DNA from: Candidatus Gastranaerophilales bacterium
GTDB lineage: Bacteria > Cyanobacteriota > Vampirovibrionia > Gastranaerophilales > Gastranaerophilaceae
Assembly (NCBI GenBank): GCA_944322615.1
Contig: CALUPH010000002.1
Location: 62,001-126,000, forward strand
Length of the DNA: 64,000 nt
Direction of reading: 5' to 3'
Below the pieces are notes generated by a model. That model did not search any database. It was not told the DNA's origin and saw nothing but the letters and a program-made list of their open reading frames with translations. This document shows, in pieces, positions 8,881 to 17,848 of the stretch. The first letter of the stretch is position 1. Every line of letters starts with the position of its first letter. The translations under genes and the position numbers were made by a program.

Positions 8881-10704
8881 TTAGTTTATGTATTTACCGT
8901 CAAAAAGTTCTTTTACCATAGCAGCCTGGCTGGAAGAATCTATATCAGAAGCCGTTAACTTTTTACTTTCAGGATTTTCCTTTTTTGATTCCATAAAAGC
9001 CTGATATTCTTCCTCATCCTGTTTTTGAATATTTTGTTCTTCAATTTGTTTTTGCGCAGGAGTTGGAGGCGGGGTAACTTTTTTAGATAAATCAATATTA
9101 TCACTGGTTATAATTTCTATATCAGGATTTGAAACATTCAAATATTTTGAAACTGCATCAACCAAAGCCTGATGTTTAGCCCCTTCTCTTGCTTGCTTAA
9201 CAAACATTTCTTTTGAGAAAGCAACAACAACCTTATTTTGACTAATTTCGACAGGTCGGGCGAGGTTAGAATAAAATGCACGATTTGGAGGACTATCAAT
9301 ACTTTGAAGAATTGATACCCATAATGAATGCATATCATTGGCAGCTGAATTCATAGAAGTATTATTAGCTGTATTTTCTTTTTTTTGACTTTGACCTGAA
9401 GCCAAATTTACATTTTCTTCATTATTTTCAATTTTAGTTTCTTCAACTTTTCTTGGAATAACAATGTTTGGTTCTTCTTTTACAACAGGCTTTGAAACAG
9501 CTATTTTCTGAGGAACAGAAGAAACATTAACACTTCCTGAAGATATTTGTTGTTCTAGCTGTTCAATTCTTTTTAGTAGATTTTCTGCAGAAGGCAGATT
9601 TTTATAATTAGTCAAATCAATTATACAAAGTTCTAACCACAAATATTTATTCGTAGTATCTTTGATTTGTGTTGCATAATAAGATAACCTGTCAATAATT
9701 TGTATAATTTCTGATACGGATATTTTTTCCGCTTGTTGTTTTGTTCTGTCATAAGTCACTTCAGAAATATGAGTTAATGAGAAAACAAGTTCTTTATCAG
9801 AACAATTTTTAACAATCATCAAATCTCTAAAGTACTGAATCAAATTCATTACAATTTGAACCGGTTCATTTCCTTTTGCATAAATATTATCAATTAAAGG
9901 AACCGATTTTGAACAATCTGCTTCGATTATACATTGTGTAACTTCAAACAGAGTATCATAAGAAATTTTACCTAAAATTTCGTTTATATCATTTGTATCA
10001 ATCTGCTTATTAACACCTAATACGCTAATTTGATCCAAAAGTGCAAGTGCATCTCTCATACCGCCTTGAGAATTTTTAGCGATAGAATACAATGCATCTT
10101 TTGTAATATTAATATTTTCCTGTTGGGAAATATATTCAAGCCTTTTAACAATATCATCATTTGTAATACGTCTAAAATCAAACCTTTGACATCTTGAAAT
10201 GATTGTATCCAAAACTTTATGCGGTTCTGTTGTAGCCAGAATAAAAATAACATTTTCAGGCGGTTCTTCAAGAGTTTTCAATAAAGCATTAAATGCATGA
10301 TTTGAAAGCATATGAACTTCGTCTATAACATATATTTTATATCTGCCGTTAACAGGAACATATTGTATTTTTTCTAAAATTGCCTGCGTATCCTCAACGC
10401 TTCTATTACTCGCAGCATCTATTTCTATAACGTCAACAGGGATAGAATTCATAATATCCAAGCAAGCAGGACATTTTCCGCAAGGAGTAAGCGTAGGACC
10501 TTCTTTACAGTTTAAAGATTTTGCAAGTATTCTTGCAGAAGAAGTTTTACCGGTACCTCTTGGTCCGCAAAGCAAATACGCATGTGCAATTCTGTTCAGC
10601 TCTATAGCATTACTTAAAGCATGCACTATATTTTCCTGACCTATCAAGTCATGAAAGGTTTGAGGTCTGTATTTACGATATAAAGGAATATATTTTGTAT
10701 CCAA
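8881..10704 (-). CDS. dnaX: DNA polymerase III subunits gamma/tau
   Basis: DnaX is the clamp-loader ATPase, and the long tau form links polymerase cores. The sequence has RKYRPQTFHDLIGQ (10-23), Walker A GPRGTGKTSSA (near 47), a zinc module with spaced cysteines (NCKEGP...PCGKCPAC, about 65-81), Walker B DEVHML (near 128), and sensor 1/SRC ISRCQRFDF (near 170). The collar domain ends near residue 370. It is followed by a low-complexity linker and a tau-like domain (about 450-540), then a charged tail. The start is TTG with GGAG 7 nt upstream. An A8 run at codons 440-442 (see the separate entry) could yield a gamma form of about 446 aa. It is convergent with smpB, 7 nt apart. Confidence 0.96.
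   Translation of the reverse strand: MDTKYIPLYRKYRPQTFHDLIGQENIVHALSNAIELNRIAHAYLLCGPRGTGKTSSARILAKSLNCKEGPTLTPCGKCPACLDIMNSIPVDVIEIDAASNRSVEDTQAILEKIQYVPVNGRYKIYVIDEVHMLSNHAFNALLKTLEEPPENVIFILATTEPHKVLDTIISRCQRFDFRRITNDDIVKRLEYISQQENINITKDALYSIAKNSQGGMRDALALLDQISVLGVNKQIDTNDINEILGKISYDTLFEVTQCIIEADCSKSVPLIDNIYAKGNEPVQIVMNLIQYFRDLMIVKNCSDKELVFSLTHISEVTYDRTKQQAEKISVSEIIQIIDRLSYYATQIKDTTNKYLWLELCIIDLTNYKNLPSAENLLKRIEQLEQQISSGSVNVSSVPQKIAVSKPVVKEEPNIVIPRKVEETKIENNEENVNLASGQSQKKENTANNTSMNSAANDMHSLWVSILQSIDSPPNRAFYSNLARPVEISQNKVVVAFSKEMFVKQAREGAKHQALVDAVSKYLNVSNPDIEIITSDNIDLSKKVTPPPTPAQKQIEEQNIQKQDEEEYQAFMESKKENPESKKLTASDIDSSSQAAMVKELFDGKYIN
9365..9387 (-). other. candidate -1 frameshift / slippage site in dnaX
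   Basis: On the coding strand, codons 440-442 read CAA AAA AAA followed by G, i.e. C-A8-G. A -1 shift here gives AGA AAA TAC AGC and then TAA (stop at 9367-9365), so the shifted product would be about 446 aa. A +1 shift also meets a stop within about nine codons. E. coli uses A AAA AAG near codon 430 of dnaX for the same purpose (gamma is 431 aa), and Thermus uses transcript slippage on an A9 run. Position, run and quick stop all fit; no strong stimulatory hairpin was recognised by eye. Confidence 0.5.
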
Positions 10705-10776
10705 TTGCTTGCTCCAATGATATTTGATAATATCTATATTATATATGAAGAAGGCTAAAAAGTGGACTAATTTAAT

Positions 10777-11688
10777 ATGAAAATAATTAAACCTAACAAA
10801 TTAAAAAAAGGTAATACAATTGGAATATTAGCAATTTCAGGAAGAATTAAAGATTTTGAGAATATAGAAAAAGCTAAATCATTTTTTGAAGAGGAAGGCT
10901 ATAAAGTCGTTATTTCTGAAACCTGTAAAAGTTCACACCGATATATGGCCGGTTTGAATGATGATGAATGTATTAATGAGCTTCACAAATTTTTTTCGGA
11001 TAAAAATATTGATGTTATCTTATGTGCAAGAGGCGGTTATGGAACATTAAGATTGATTGACAAAATTGATTGGGAATTAATAAAAAATAATCCTAAAATT
11101 TTTGCAGGATATTCTGACATAACAACCCTTTTAAACTTGATATATAAAAAGACGGGGTTAATAACCTTTCACAGCGCAATGCCTAATGGTGATTTTTCAA
11201 AAGTGATTGATGATTATACAAAAGCAGCGTTTTTCAATACTTTAGAAGGTAAAACAATATGTTATCACGCTTATAACAGCAGTATTTTTAAAGAAGGTGA
11301 AGCTGTTGGAAAACTTTGGGGCGGAAATTTATCAACTCTTTGTGCTCTATGCGGAACAAATTTTATACCAAATGAAGATTTAATATTATTCTTAGAAGAC
11401 TTAAATGAACCGGTTTATAAAATTGATAAAATGCTGACGCAGCTATTTAACATTGCTAAATTAAGAAAAAGCGTTAGAGGAATTGCAATTGGTGAGTTTA
11501 AAGATATAGAAGATAAAAATCAACTTGATGAAGTTATTTTAGAACTCGCAAACAAATTAAATATTCCGATATGCGACGGATTTAAAATAACTCATAATAA
11601 AATAAAAGATACTCTTCCTATCGGCATAAAAGTATACTTTAATGCAAATGCAGGAATAATAAAAATTCTTGAAGAATATTGTAAATAA
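10777..11688 (+). CDS. ldcA: LD-carboxypeptidase (S66 family, LdcA/MccF-like)
   Basis: Enzymes of this family remove the terminal D-residue from murein tetrapeptides during cell-wall recycling, or cleave related acylated peptides. The N-terminus KKGNTIGILAISG is typical. The nucleophile lies in AGYSDITTLL (Ser about 112). The acidic residue is likely in FLEDLNEPVYKID (near 206) and the histidine in GFKITHNKIKDTLPIG (near 271), matching the Ser-Glu-His triad of S66. Length (303 aa) is normal. There is no signal peptide, consistent with a cytoplasmic recycling enzyme. A D-hydroxyacid dehydrogenase and a peptide-importer ATPase follow, so the three may handle peptidoglycan fragments and D-lactate; that is inference. 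Confidence 0.88.
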   Translation: MKIIKPNKLKKGNTIGILAISGRIKDFENIEKAKSFFEEEGYKVVISETCKSSHRYMAGLNDDECINELHKFFSDKNIDVILCARGGYGTLRLIDKIDWELIKNNPKIFAGYSDITTLLNLIYKKTGLITFHSAMPNGDFSKVIDDYTKAAFFNTLEGKTICYHAYNSSIFKEGEAVGKLWGGNLSTLCALCGTNFIPNEDLILFLEDLNEPVYKIDKMLTQLFNIAKLRKSVRGIAIGEFKDIEDKNQLDEVILELANKLNIPICDGFKITHNKIKDTLPIGIKVYFNANAGIIKILEEYCK

Positions 11689-11744
11689 AGAAACATAGGT
11701 ATATATTAAAATAGAAATACAATTATTATGGAGATAATTATAAA

Positions 11745-12734
11745 GTGAAAATAGCTTTTTTTGCACTGAGAAAATTTGATGAACTTGAACTATGTAAAGA
11801 ATTCAGCAAAAAATATAATATAGATTTTATTTGGACAAATGAATATCCGAATAAAGAAAATCTGTCATTAGCAAAAGATTGTGATGCAATAAGTATCGTC
11901 CCTTGTTTAATTACAAAAGATTATATTGATGAGTTTATATCATACGGAATAAAATACATTTTATGCAGAAGCATTGGTTACGATCATTTACCAATTGAAC
12001 ATATAAAAGAGAAAGGATTAAAAGTATCATCATCAAGTTACCCGCCTAATTGTGTTGCCGATTATGCAATTATGCTGATACTTATGTGCGCAAGAAAAAT
12101 GAATCAAATACTAATACGTTCAATGGCGCAAGATTATTCACTTCGCGGAAAAATGGGTAAAGATATCTGCGACTGTACAATTGGAGTAATAGGGACAGGA
12201 AACATAGGTTCAACCGTAATTAAACACCTCTCGGGATTTGGTTGTAAAATCTTAGCCTATAATAAATTCGGTGAAAATGAAGAATTAAAAAAATATGCTG
12301 ACTATGTAGATATAGAAACTCTTTATAAAGAAAGTGACATTATAACTCTTCACGTTGCGTCTAATTCAGAAACTTTCCATATGATTAATAATGAAACAAT
12401 AAATAAAATGAAAGATGGAGTAATGATAATCAATACGGCAAGAGGTAATCTGATAGATTCAAAAGCACTAATAGAAAACTTAAAGAACGGGAAAATAAGT
12501 GCAGCAGGTCTTGATGTTATAGAAGATGAAAACGGATTATATTACTACAACAGAAGCAGTGAAGTAATTGATAATGATGAACTTTCTATGTTAAGAAGTT
12601 TCCCAAATGTAATTCTTACCCCTCATACCGCATTTTACACATATACAACAGTATCAAATATGATAGAAAAATCTTTCTTAGCAATGAAAAATTACAAAGA
12701 AGGTAAAATTAATCCTTTTGAAGTGAAAATATAG
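11745..12734 (+). CDS. D-2-hydroxyacid dehydrogenase, D-lactate dehydrogenase type
   Basis: The enzyme interconverts a 2-keto acid, most likely pyruvate, and a D-2-hydroxy acid with NAD(H). Visible elements are the Rossmann motif GVIGTGNIGSTV (near 148), IINTARGNLID (near 227), the catalytic Arg in that segment, GLDVIEDE with its Glu (near 258), and LTPHTAFYT with the catalytic His (near 290). The internal segment NGLYYYNRSS resembles LdhA and VanH D-lactate dehydrogenases rather than phosphoglycerate dehydrogenases. The start is GTG, preceded by GGAG about 12 nt upstream. Its neighbourhood (murein carboxypeptidase, peptide ABC ATPase) would suit either fermentative D-lactate or a cell-wall role; no VanA-like ligase is adjacent. 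Confidence 0.88.
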   Translation: MKIAFFALRKFDELELCKEFSKKYNIDFIWTNEYPNKENLSLAKDCDAISIVPCLITKDYIDEFISYGIKYILCRSIGYDHLPIEHIKEKGLKVSSSSYPPNCVADYAIMLILMCARKMNQILIRSMAQDYSLRGKMGKDICDCTIGVIGTGNIGSTVIKHLSGFGCKILAYNKFGENEELKKYADYVDIETLYKESDIITLHVASNSETFHMINNETINKMKDGVMIINTARGNLIDSKALIENLKNGKISAAGLDVIEDENGLYYYNRSSEVIDNDELSMLRSFPNVILTPHTAFYTYTTVSNMIEKSFLAMKNYKEGKINPFEVKI

Positions 12735-12793
12735 TATTAAAACTATACTTTGTATATTGACCGATGGTTAATAATCAAAATAAAGAAATAATG

Positions 12794-12799
12794 TATAAT
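12794..12799 (+). promoter_or_regulatory. -10 hexamer TATAAT before the OppF-like gene
   Basis: TATAAT directly preceded by TG ends 7 nt before the ATG at 12807, with no Shine-Dalgarno between. The start of transcription would fall at about the start codon. No good -35 is seen. It belongs to the group of similar arrangements described in the findings. Confidence 0.45.
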
Positions 12800-12806
12800 A
12801 AACTTT

Positions 12807-13781
12807 ATGGAAAAACTTTTTGAAATAAAAAAATTAAATATGCACTATCCGATAATTGACGGATTATTAGGGAACATCAAAGGTTACACATACGCATTAA
12901 ATGATGTGGATTTAGATATATATAAAAATGAAATATTAGGATTAGTAGGCGAATCAGGAAGCGGAAAATCCACTTTGGGAAATTGCATATTGAAATTAAT
13001 AAATCCGACATCAGGTGAAGTTGTTTTTAATGGCGAAAATATTATATCTAAAACAAAAAAAGAGTTAAAAAGTTTTAGAGCACAAGCCCAACTTATATTT
13101 CAAAATCCATATATGAGCCTAAACCCAAGAATGAAAATATATGATATTTTGAAAGAACCATTTATCATTAACGGAATAAAAGATAAACAACAAATTAATG
13201 AAAAAATAAAAAAGATTATATCTCTAATCGGGATGCAAGAAGAAGTACTAAACAGATATCCACATGAATTTTCAGGCGGACAACGTCAAAGAATAGCAAT
13301 CGCAAGAGCAATAATATTAAATCCGAAATTTATAGTGGCAGATGAACCTGTAAGTGCACTAGATGTAAGTATTCAAGCCCAAATTGTAAACTTGCTTTTA
13401 GACTTAAAAAAACACTTAAACCTCACTATGCTTTTCATCTCTCACGATTTAAGCATTATAAAATATATATCAGACAGAATAGCTGTAATGTACTTAGGCG
13501 AGATTGTTGAAATTGCGGAGAAAGAAGAACTTTTTGACAACCATAAACATCCGTATACACAAGCTCTTTTGAATGCTGTACCTGTAATATCAAAAGACAA
13601 AACCCCAAAAATATTATTATCAGGAGATTTACCATCACCAAACAACCCGCCCAAAGGCTGTAAATTCCATACAAGATGCCCTTATGTTATGGAAATATGT
13701 AAACAACAGCATCCAGATCTGACAAATATATCCGAAACCCACAAAATAAGATGTTTTTTGATTAATAAAAATAAATCTTAA
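12807..13781 (+). CDS. oligopeptide/dipeptide ABC transporter ATPase (OppF/DppF type)
   Basis: This is an ATP-binding subunit of a peptide importer. It has Walker A GESGSGKST (near 50), the Q-loop in IFQNPYMSLNPRM (near 99), signature SGGQRQRIAIARA (near 155), Walker B VADEPVSALD (near 178), and the switch His in FISHDLS. The C-terminal extension (about 270-320) contains the cysteine-containing oligopeptide-transporter domain (HTRCPYVMEIC), which some members use for an iron-sulfur cluster. 324 aa is normal. No permease or OppD partner is adjacent, so it must work with subunits encoded elsewhere. It lacks a ribosome site and has a -10 box just upstream. Confidence 0.92.
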   Translation: MEKLFEIKKLNMHYPIIDGLLGNIKGYTYALNDVDLDIYKNEILGLVGESGSGKSTLGNCILKLINPTSGEVVFNGENIISKTKKELKSFRAQAQLIFQNPYMSLNPRMKIYDILKEPFIINGIKDKQQINEKIKKIISLIGMQEEVLNRYPHEFSGGQRQRIAIARAIILNPKFIVADEPVSALDVSIQAQIVNLLLDLKKHLNLTMLFISHDLSIIKYISDRIAVMYLGEIVEIAEKEELFDNHKHPYTQALLNAVPVISKDKTPKILLSGDLPSPNNPPKGCKFHTRCPYVMEICKQQHPDLTNISETHKIRCFLINKNKS

Positions 13782-13813
13782 TATTTTTTCTAGAGAAAAA
13801 ATTGAATTTATTG

Positions 13814-13819
13814 TAATAT
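13814..13819 (+). promoter_or_regulatory. -10 hexamer TAATAT before mlaE
   Basis: TAATAT ends 6 nt before the mlaE ATG at 13826, and no Shine-Dalgarno is present between -10 and start. Same spacing as the better promoters of mfd and the mannosidase gene. The -35 region is not convincing, so this is a supporting example only. Confidence 0.4.
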
Positions 13820-13825
13820 ACTGGT

Positions 13826-14638
13826 ATGGCAAAATTTCGCTTGTATTTAAAACAAACAATAACATACCAGCTAATATTAATGTTTTTAAGGCATGTAAGG
13901 GAGTTCTTTGAGACATTCGGCTCTATTGCCTATCAATTAGTTCAGGTTTTAAAATATATATTTTCTTTCCAAATAAACTTCAAACAAGTAATGGAACAAT
14001 CTTCAAGATTTGCAGTTGACTCTTTGCCAATAACTCTTTCCATCGTTTCAATGACTGCAATAATTTTATCAATGCAAGTAGCACCAGAGATGGTAAAACA
14101 GGGCGGAAAAGATTATATAGGCTTACTTGTTGCATTAACAATGGTAAGAGAAATCGGCGTAATAATGTCAGGTTTTGCAATTATATCAATGATAGGTTCA
14201 GCACAAGCCAGTGAACTTGCAACAATGCGTGTAACAGAGCAAATTGATGCAATGGAAGTATTGAAAGTTTCACCATTTAAGTATTTATTTTTGCCAAGAG
14301 TATTAGCAGGCGTAATAATGATGCCGTTTGTAGTAATAATATCATCTACTGTCGGTATTTTAGCAGGTGGTTTAACGGCAATGACAGCAGGAAAAGATGT
14401 AACTTGGCTGTGTTATACAACTTCTGTTTGGCAAGGTCTATACATAAGAGACATAAATATTATGCTATTAAAATCAGCTTGTTTTGGCGGAGCAATAAGT
14501 TTAATAAGTTCCAGCTGCGGTTATAGTGCTGAAGGCGGGGCAAAAGGTGTAGGTATTGCAACAACAAAAGCCGTTGTATGGTCTTTCGTTGCAATAGTTA
14601 TAATTGACTGCATTTTTGCAGTTGCATTCTATTTTTAA
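13826..14638 (+). CDS. mlaE: MlaE-type lipid ABC transporter permease
   Basis: MlaE is the inner-membrane permease of the MCE phospholipid transporter that keeps lipid asymmetry of the outer membrane. The 270-aa protein starts with an amphipathic region and has about five membrane segments. The conserved MlaE core is clear: a long central run with GLLVALTMVREIGVIMSGF (about 92-110), SELATMRVTEQIDAMEVL (130-147), and the LPRVLAGVIMMPF helix (156-168). It overlaps nothing and is followed 13 nt later by the ATPase gene. There is no Shine-Dalgarno; a -10 box ends 6 nt upstream. mlaB and mlaC homologues are not adjacent. Confidence 0.94.
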   Translation: MAKFRLYLKQTITYQLILMFLRHVREFFETFGSIAYQLVQVLKYIFSFQINFKQVMEQSSRFAVDSLPITLSIVSMTAIILSMQVAPEMVKQGGKDYIGLLVALTMVREIGVIMSGFAIISMIGSAQASELATMRVTEQIDAMEVLKVSPFKYLFLPRVLAGVIMMPFVVIISSTVGILAGGLTAMTAGKDVTWLCYTTSVWQGLYIRDINIMLLKSACFGGAISLISSSCGYSAEGGAKGVGIATTKAVVWSFVAIVIIDCIFAVAFYF

Positions 14639-14651
14639 GAAGAAGGTTAAT

Positions 14652-15380
14652 ATGACAATAAAGGTAGAAAATTTAACAAAAGAATTTGACGGAAGAAAAG
14701 TTTTAGATAACATTTCCTTTAATGTTGAAGAAGGTGAGATTCTTTCAATCGTCGGATTCAGCGGTTCAGGAAAAAGTACTATACTAAAAATATTATGCGG
14801 ACTATTAAAAGCAGATTCCGGGAATATTGACATCAGCAATGGTGACGTTGCAATGGTGTTCCAATATTCTGCACTTTTTGACTCTTTAAATGTATTTGAC
14901 AATATATCATTTGCTCTTCAAGAACGAAAAGAATTTAAAAATAAATATACACAAGATGAACTGAAAGAAATTGTAGCAAAGAGTCTTAGAACAGTAGGAC
15001 TATCCGGAATAGAAGATAAATTCCCGCATGAACTTTCAGGCGGTATGCAAAAAAGAGTAAGCTTAGCTCGAGCAATTGTAACAAAGCCTAAATTTATACT
15101 ATACGATGAACCGACAGCAGGTCTTGACCCAATTGCTTCAACAGTAATTGAAGACTATATACTAAGATTAAGAGATGAAACAAAAGCAACATCAATTATA
15201 GTAACTCACCAAATGTCAACAATCCAAAGATGTTCAGATAGAGTTATAATGTTATATGACGGACATATTGTATATAGAGGAACACCAAGCGACTTACTAA
15301 AACAAAATACACCATATACAAAGCAGTTTGTATCGGCTTCAATGGATGGACCGATGAAAATCACAGCTTCTGGTTTTTAG
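14652..15380 (+). CDS. mlaF: MlaF-type lipid ABC transporter ATPase
   Basis: This is the ATPase of the MCE lipid transporter. It shows Walker A GFSGSGKST (near 36), signature LSGGMQKRVSLARA (near 125), Walker B ILYDEPTAGLD (near 148), and switch IVTHQMSTI (near 180). The GGMQKR form of the signature is characteristic of MlaF and its plant homologue TGD3. I chose the ATG at 14652 with AGAAGG 6 nt upstream; an earlier in-frame start at 14604 would run into mlaE and gives no family similarity. It lies between mlaE and the MCE-domain gene in the order E-F-D. Confidence 0.95.
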   Translation: MTIKVENLTKEFDGRKVLDNISFNVEEGEILSIVGFSGSGKSTILKILCGLLKADSGNIDISNGDVAMVFQYSALFDSLNVFDNISFALQERKEFKNKYTQDELKEIVAKSLRTVGLSGIEDKFPHELSGGMQKRVSLARAIVTKPKFILYDEPTAGLDPIASTVIEDYILRLRDETKATSIIVTHQMSTIQRCSDRVIMLYDGHIVYRGTPSDLLKQNTPYTKQFVSASMDGPMKITASGF

Positions 15381-15417
15381 ATTTTTATTGTAAAATTAAT
15401 TTGGAAGAAGGAAATAT

Positions 15418-16776
15418 ATGAAATTTACATCATCATTTAAAGTTGGTATATTGGCACTATCCGCAATAATAATCTTATTATTCACAGTTATGTGGGTAAA
15501 AGGTAAGGCAATATCAAGCGCAGACAGAATAACTGTAAGCTTCAAAGATGTTAACGGAATGAGACCCGGTAGCGGCGTTCAAATGATGGGGGTTAGAATT
15601 GGTCAGGTTGAAGAAATAAAACCAAAAATAAATTCATCAGAAAGCTATGTTGATGTTAAATTTGTTATAACAGAGCCTAATGTTGAAATTCCTAAAGCTT
15701 CTGAAATATCTATTCAACAATCAGGTATTATCGGAGAACAATTCTTAGAAATAACTCCTCCAAAAGAAAAAATTATATATTTACCTGAATCTGATAAGTC
15801 ATTGGTATTGCACGCTGATGATAAAGTGCAAATGGAACTTGACCATAAATACTATGATATAGGAACAATTAAAAAAATAGAAATTGTTGAAACAAATATG
15901 CTTCCTATCTTAGTAAAAGAAAATATAAAAACAAAAAATGCATATAAAGTAAAATATATAGTCGAATTACCGGGACTTGTAACTCCGGATATGCTTGATG
16001 GCAAAATTGTAAAAGAAGATAATACAAAGAAATTAAGACTTATTCCTAAAGATTCTGTAGATATTCCTTATCCAAAAACAGATTCTCCATATACAGTTAT
16101 AGAGCCAATGAGAATTGCAGACTTTTTGGAACTTCAATACAGAAGTGCAGAATCATTAATTGAAACAAACGAAAGAATTTCTTTATTGTTATCAGATGAT
16201 GTTATAAGAGATTTGCAACAAACAACTGTTAACTTAGAAGAATTAACAACAAATGCAAATATCACTATGGCAAAAGCTCAAGAGTTAATTGATTTATCGA
16301 AGATAGAACTTGAAATGTTAACTGAAAACGCAAATAAACTTTCTGACAGATTACTCGTTCTTACAGATAATATAAATAAAATTGCAGGAAATCAGGAATT
16401 TGTAGAGAATGTTGCAAATGCTACAAAGTCATTTACAAGATTATCTGATAATTTATCAGGTTTAATGGAAGATCCAAAAACAAAAACAACACTTGCAAAT
16501 ATAGATATAACAGCAAAAAATATAGCAGAACTTTCAAGCTATATTAACGATATGTCTAAAGATGCACAATTAAAACAATATCTAAAAGAATCTGTTGTAA
16601 GATTAAATACTGCACTAGACAAATTAACAATTACACTAGATACAGTTAATTATGCAACAGAGGACGAGGAAAAACTTAAACAAACGATGGATGATATAAA
16701 TGTAACATCTGAAAATCTAAGAAAATTCTCAGAAAAATTAAATAAAAGATTTTTAATTTTCAGATTATTATTCTAA
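15418..16776 (+). CDS. mlaD: MCE/MlaD-domain protein
   Basis: This is the substrate-binding component of the Mla-type transporter, anchored in the inner membrane and projecting into the periplasm. One N-terminal helix (about 8-27) is followed by an MCE domain (about 36-130; VSFKDVNGMRPGSGVQMMGV and EQFLEITPP are characteristic). A family-unrecognised segment of about 90 residues comes next, and then a long helical/coiled-coil region (about 250-445) with repeated Asn-Leu-Thr-containing heptads. MlaD of E. coli is only about 180 aa; the long helical tail resembles cyanobacterial and plant TGD2-like MCE proteins. The Shine-Dalgarno is GAAGGA. Confidence 0.92.
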   Translation: MKFTSSFKVGILALSAIIILLFTVMWVKGKAISSADRITVSFKDVNGMRPGSGVQMMGVRIGQVEEIKPKINSSESYVDVKFVITEPNVEIPKASEISIQQSGIIGEQFLEITPPKEKIIYLPESDKSLVLHADDKVQMELDHKYYDIGTIKKIEIVETNMLPILVKENIKTKNAYKVKYIVELPGLVTPDMLDGKIVKEDNTKKLRLIPKDSVDIPYPKTDSPYTVIEPMRIADFLELQYRSAESLIETNERISLLLSDDVIRDLQQTTVNLEELTTNANITMAKAQELIDLSKIELEMLTENANKLSDRLLVLTDNINKIAGNQEFVENVANATKSFTRLSDNLSGLMEDPKTKTTLANIDITAKNIAELSSYINDMSKDAQLKQYLKESVVRLNTALDKLTITLDTVNYATEDEEKLKQTMDDINVTSENLRKFSEKLNKRFLIFRLLF

Positions 16777-16783
16777 GGCAAAT

Positions 16784-17848
16784 ATGAAACTATTTATATC
16801 GAAACTACACTACAAAAAAAAACTTAATTTATACGAAACAATGATTGTTTCTATGTTGAGTGTTGTCGGAATTTTCTATAATATCGTTTCAAAAATAAGA
16901 AATAAAATGTATGACAAGAAACTTATACCGACATACACATCAAAATCATTTGTAGTTTCAATAGGTAACATAACAACAGGCGGAGTAGGAAAGACTCCTT
17001 TAACCTTAGAAGTTGCAAGATATTTTCTTGGATTAAATAAAAAAGTTGCTATATTATCCAGAGGTTATGGGGCAAAATTAAAGAATAAAGAACCGAATCT
17101 TATTTCAGATGGTTCAGGTGCTTTATTCACAGCATCTATGGCTGGAGATGAACCTGTTTGGCTCGGTGATAATTGCAAAGGAGCATATGTTGTTACTTGC
17201 GCAAGCAGAATAAAAGCGGAAAAATTTATAAAAGATAAATACAATCCCGATATTATAATACTTGATGACGGCTTTCAACACAGAAAAATGAATCGAGATC
17301 TTGATATCGTTTTAGTTGATGCAAAAAATAAGTTCGGGAATAAACATATTCTGCCGGCAGGTCCTTTAAGAGAAGACTTAAATAATATAAAAAGAGCAGA
17401 TAAACTTGTTGTTGTGAATAAAGGTTTTGATTCACGTGATGCATTAAAATATTGTGATTATTTAAAGAAGCGATTCAAAAAAGATACATATTTATGTAAA
17501 ATAGTTCCCGATTACGCATATAATATCTTAACAGGCGAGACATTAAATAAAGACACAAAAATTATGGCTTTTTCTGCAATTGGGCAAAGCGCAGGTTTTT
17601 ATGATTTTCTAAGAAACGACTACAGATTAATAGCTGTTCTTGAATTTGAAGACCACCATTCTTATGAGCAAGACGATATATCAAAAATTATCCACTTTGC
17701 ACAAGAAGAAAATATTGATAGCATTGTAACAACAGAGAAAGATGCTGTAAAAATAATCGACATAATAAAAGATGTTGAATTACCAATAAAAATATATGCA
17801 CTAAAACTAAAAGCATATATAGATATCAAGGAAATATGCGGAAGATGA
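16784..17848 (+). CDS. lpxK: tetraacyldisaccharide 4'-kinase LpxK
   Basis: LpxK phosphorylates the 4' position of the lipid A disaccharide at the inner membrane. The N-terminal membrane helix (about 18-35) is followed by the P-loop IGNITTGGVGKTPLT (near 60), the conserved ILDDGFQHRKMNRDLD (near 158), LPAGPLRE (near 188), and TTEKDAVKI (near 325). Length (354 aa) is usual. It starts 7 nt after the MCE gene and ends with an ATGA overlap with the heptosyltransferase gene, so lipid transport, lipid A and core assembly appear to be co-expressed. Confidence 0.95.
   Translation: MKLFISKLHYKKKLNLYETMIVSMLSVVGIFYNIVSKIRNKMYDKKLIPTYTSKSFVVSIGNITTGGVGKTPLTLEVARYFLGLNKKVAILSRGYGAKLKNKEPNLISDGSGALFTASMAGDEPVWLGDNCKGAYVVTCASRIKAEKFIKDKYNPDIIILDDGFQHRKMNRDLDIVLVDAKNKFGNKHILPAGPLREDLNNIKRADKLVVVNKGFDSRDALKYCDYLKKRFKKDTYLCKIVPDYAYNILTGETLNKDTKIMAFSAIGQSAGFYDFLRNDYRLIAVLEFEDHHSYEQDDISKIIHFAQEENIDSIVTTEKDAVKIIDIIKDVELPIKIYALKLKAYIDIKEICGR

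Noticed and set aside
12738-12767. TAAA...ACCGATGG upstream of the OppF-like gene as a third sigma-28 site
   Set aside because: The spacing between the TAAA and the CGAT element is 18 nt rather than 15-16, and a sigma-70-like -10 lies closer to the gene.
14604-14651. Earlier start for mlaF overlapping mlaE
   Set aside because: The extra residues have no family similarity and the ATG at 14652 has a proper ribosome site.
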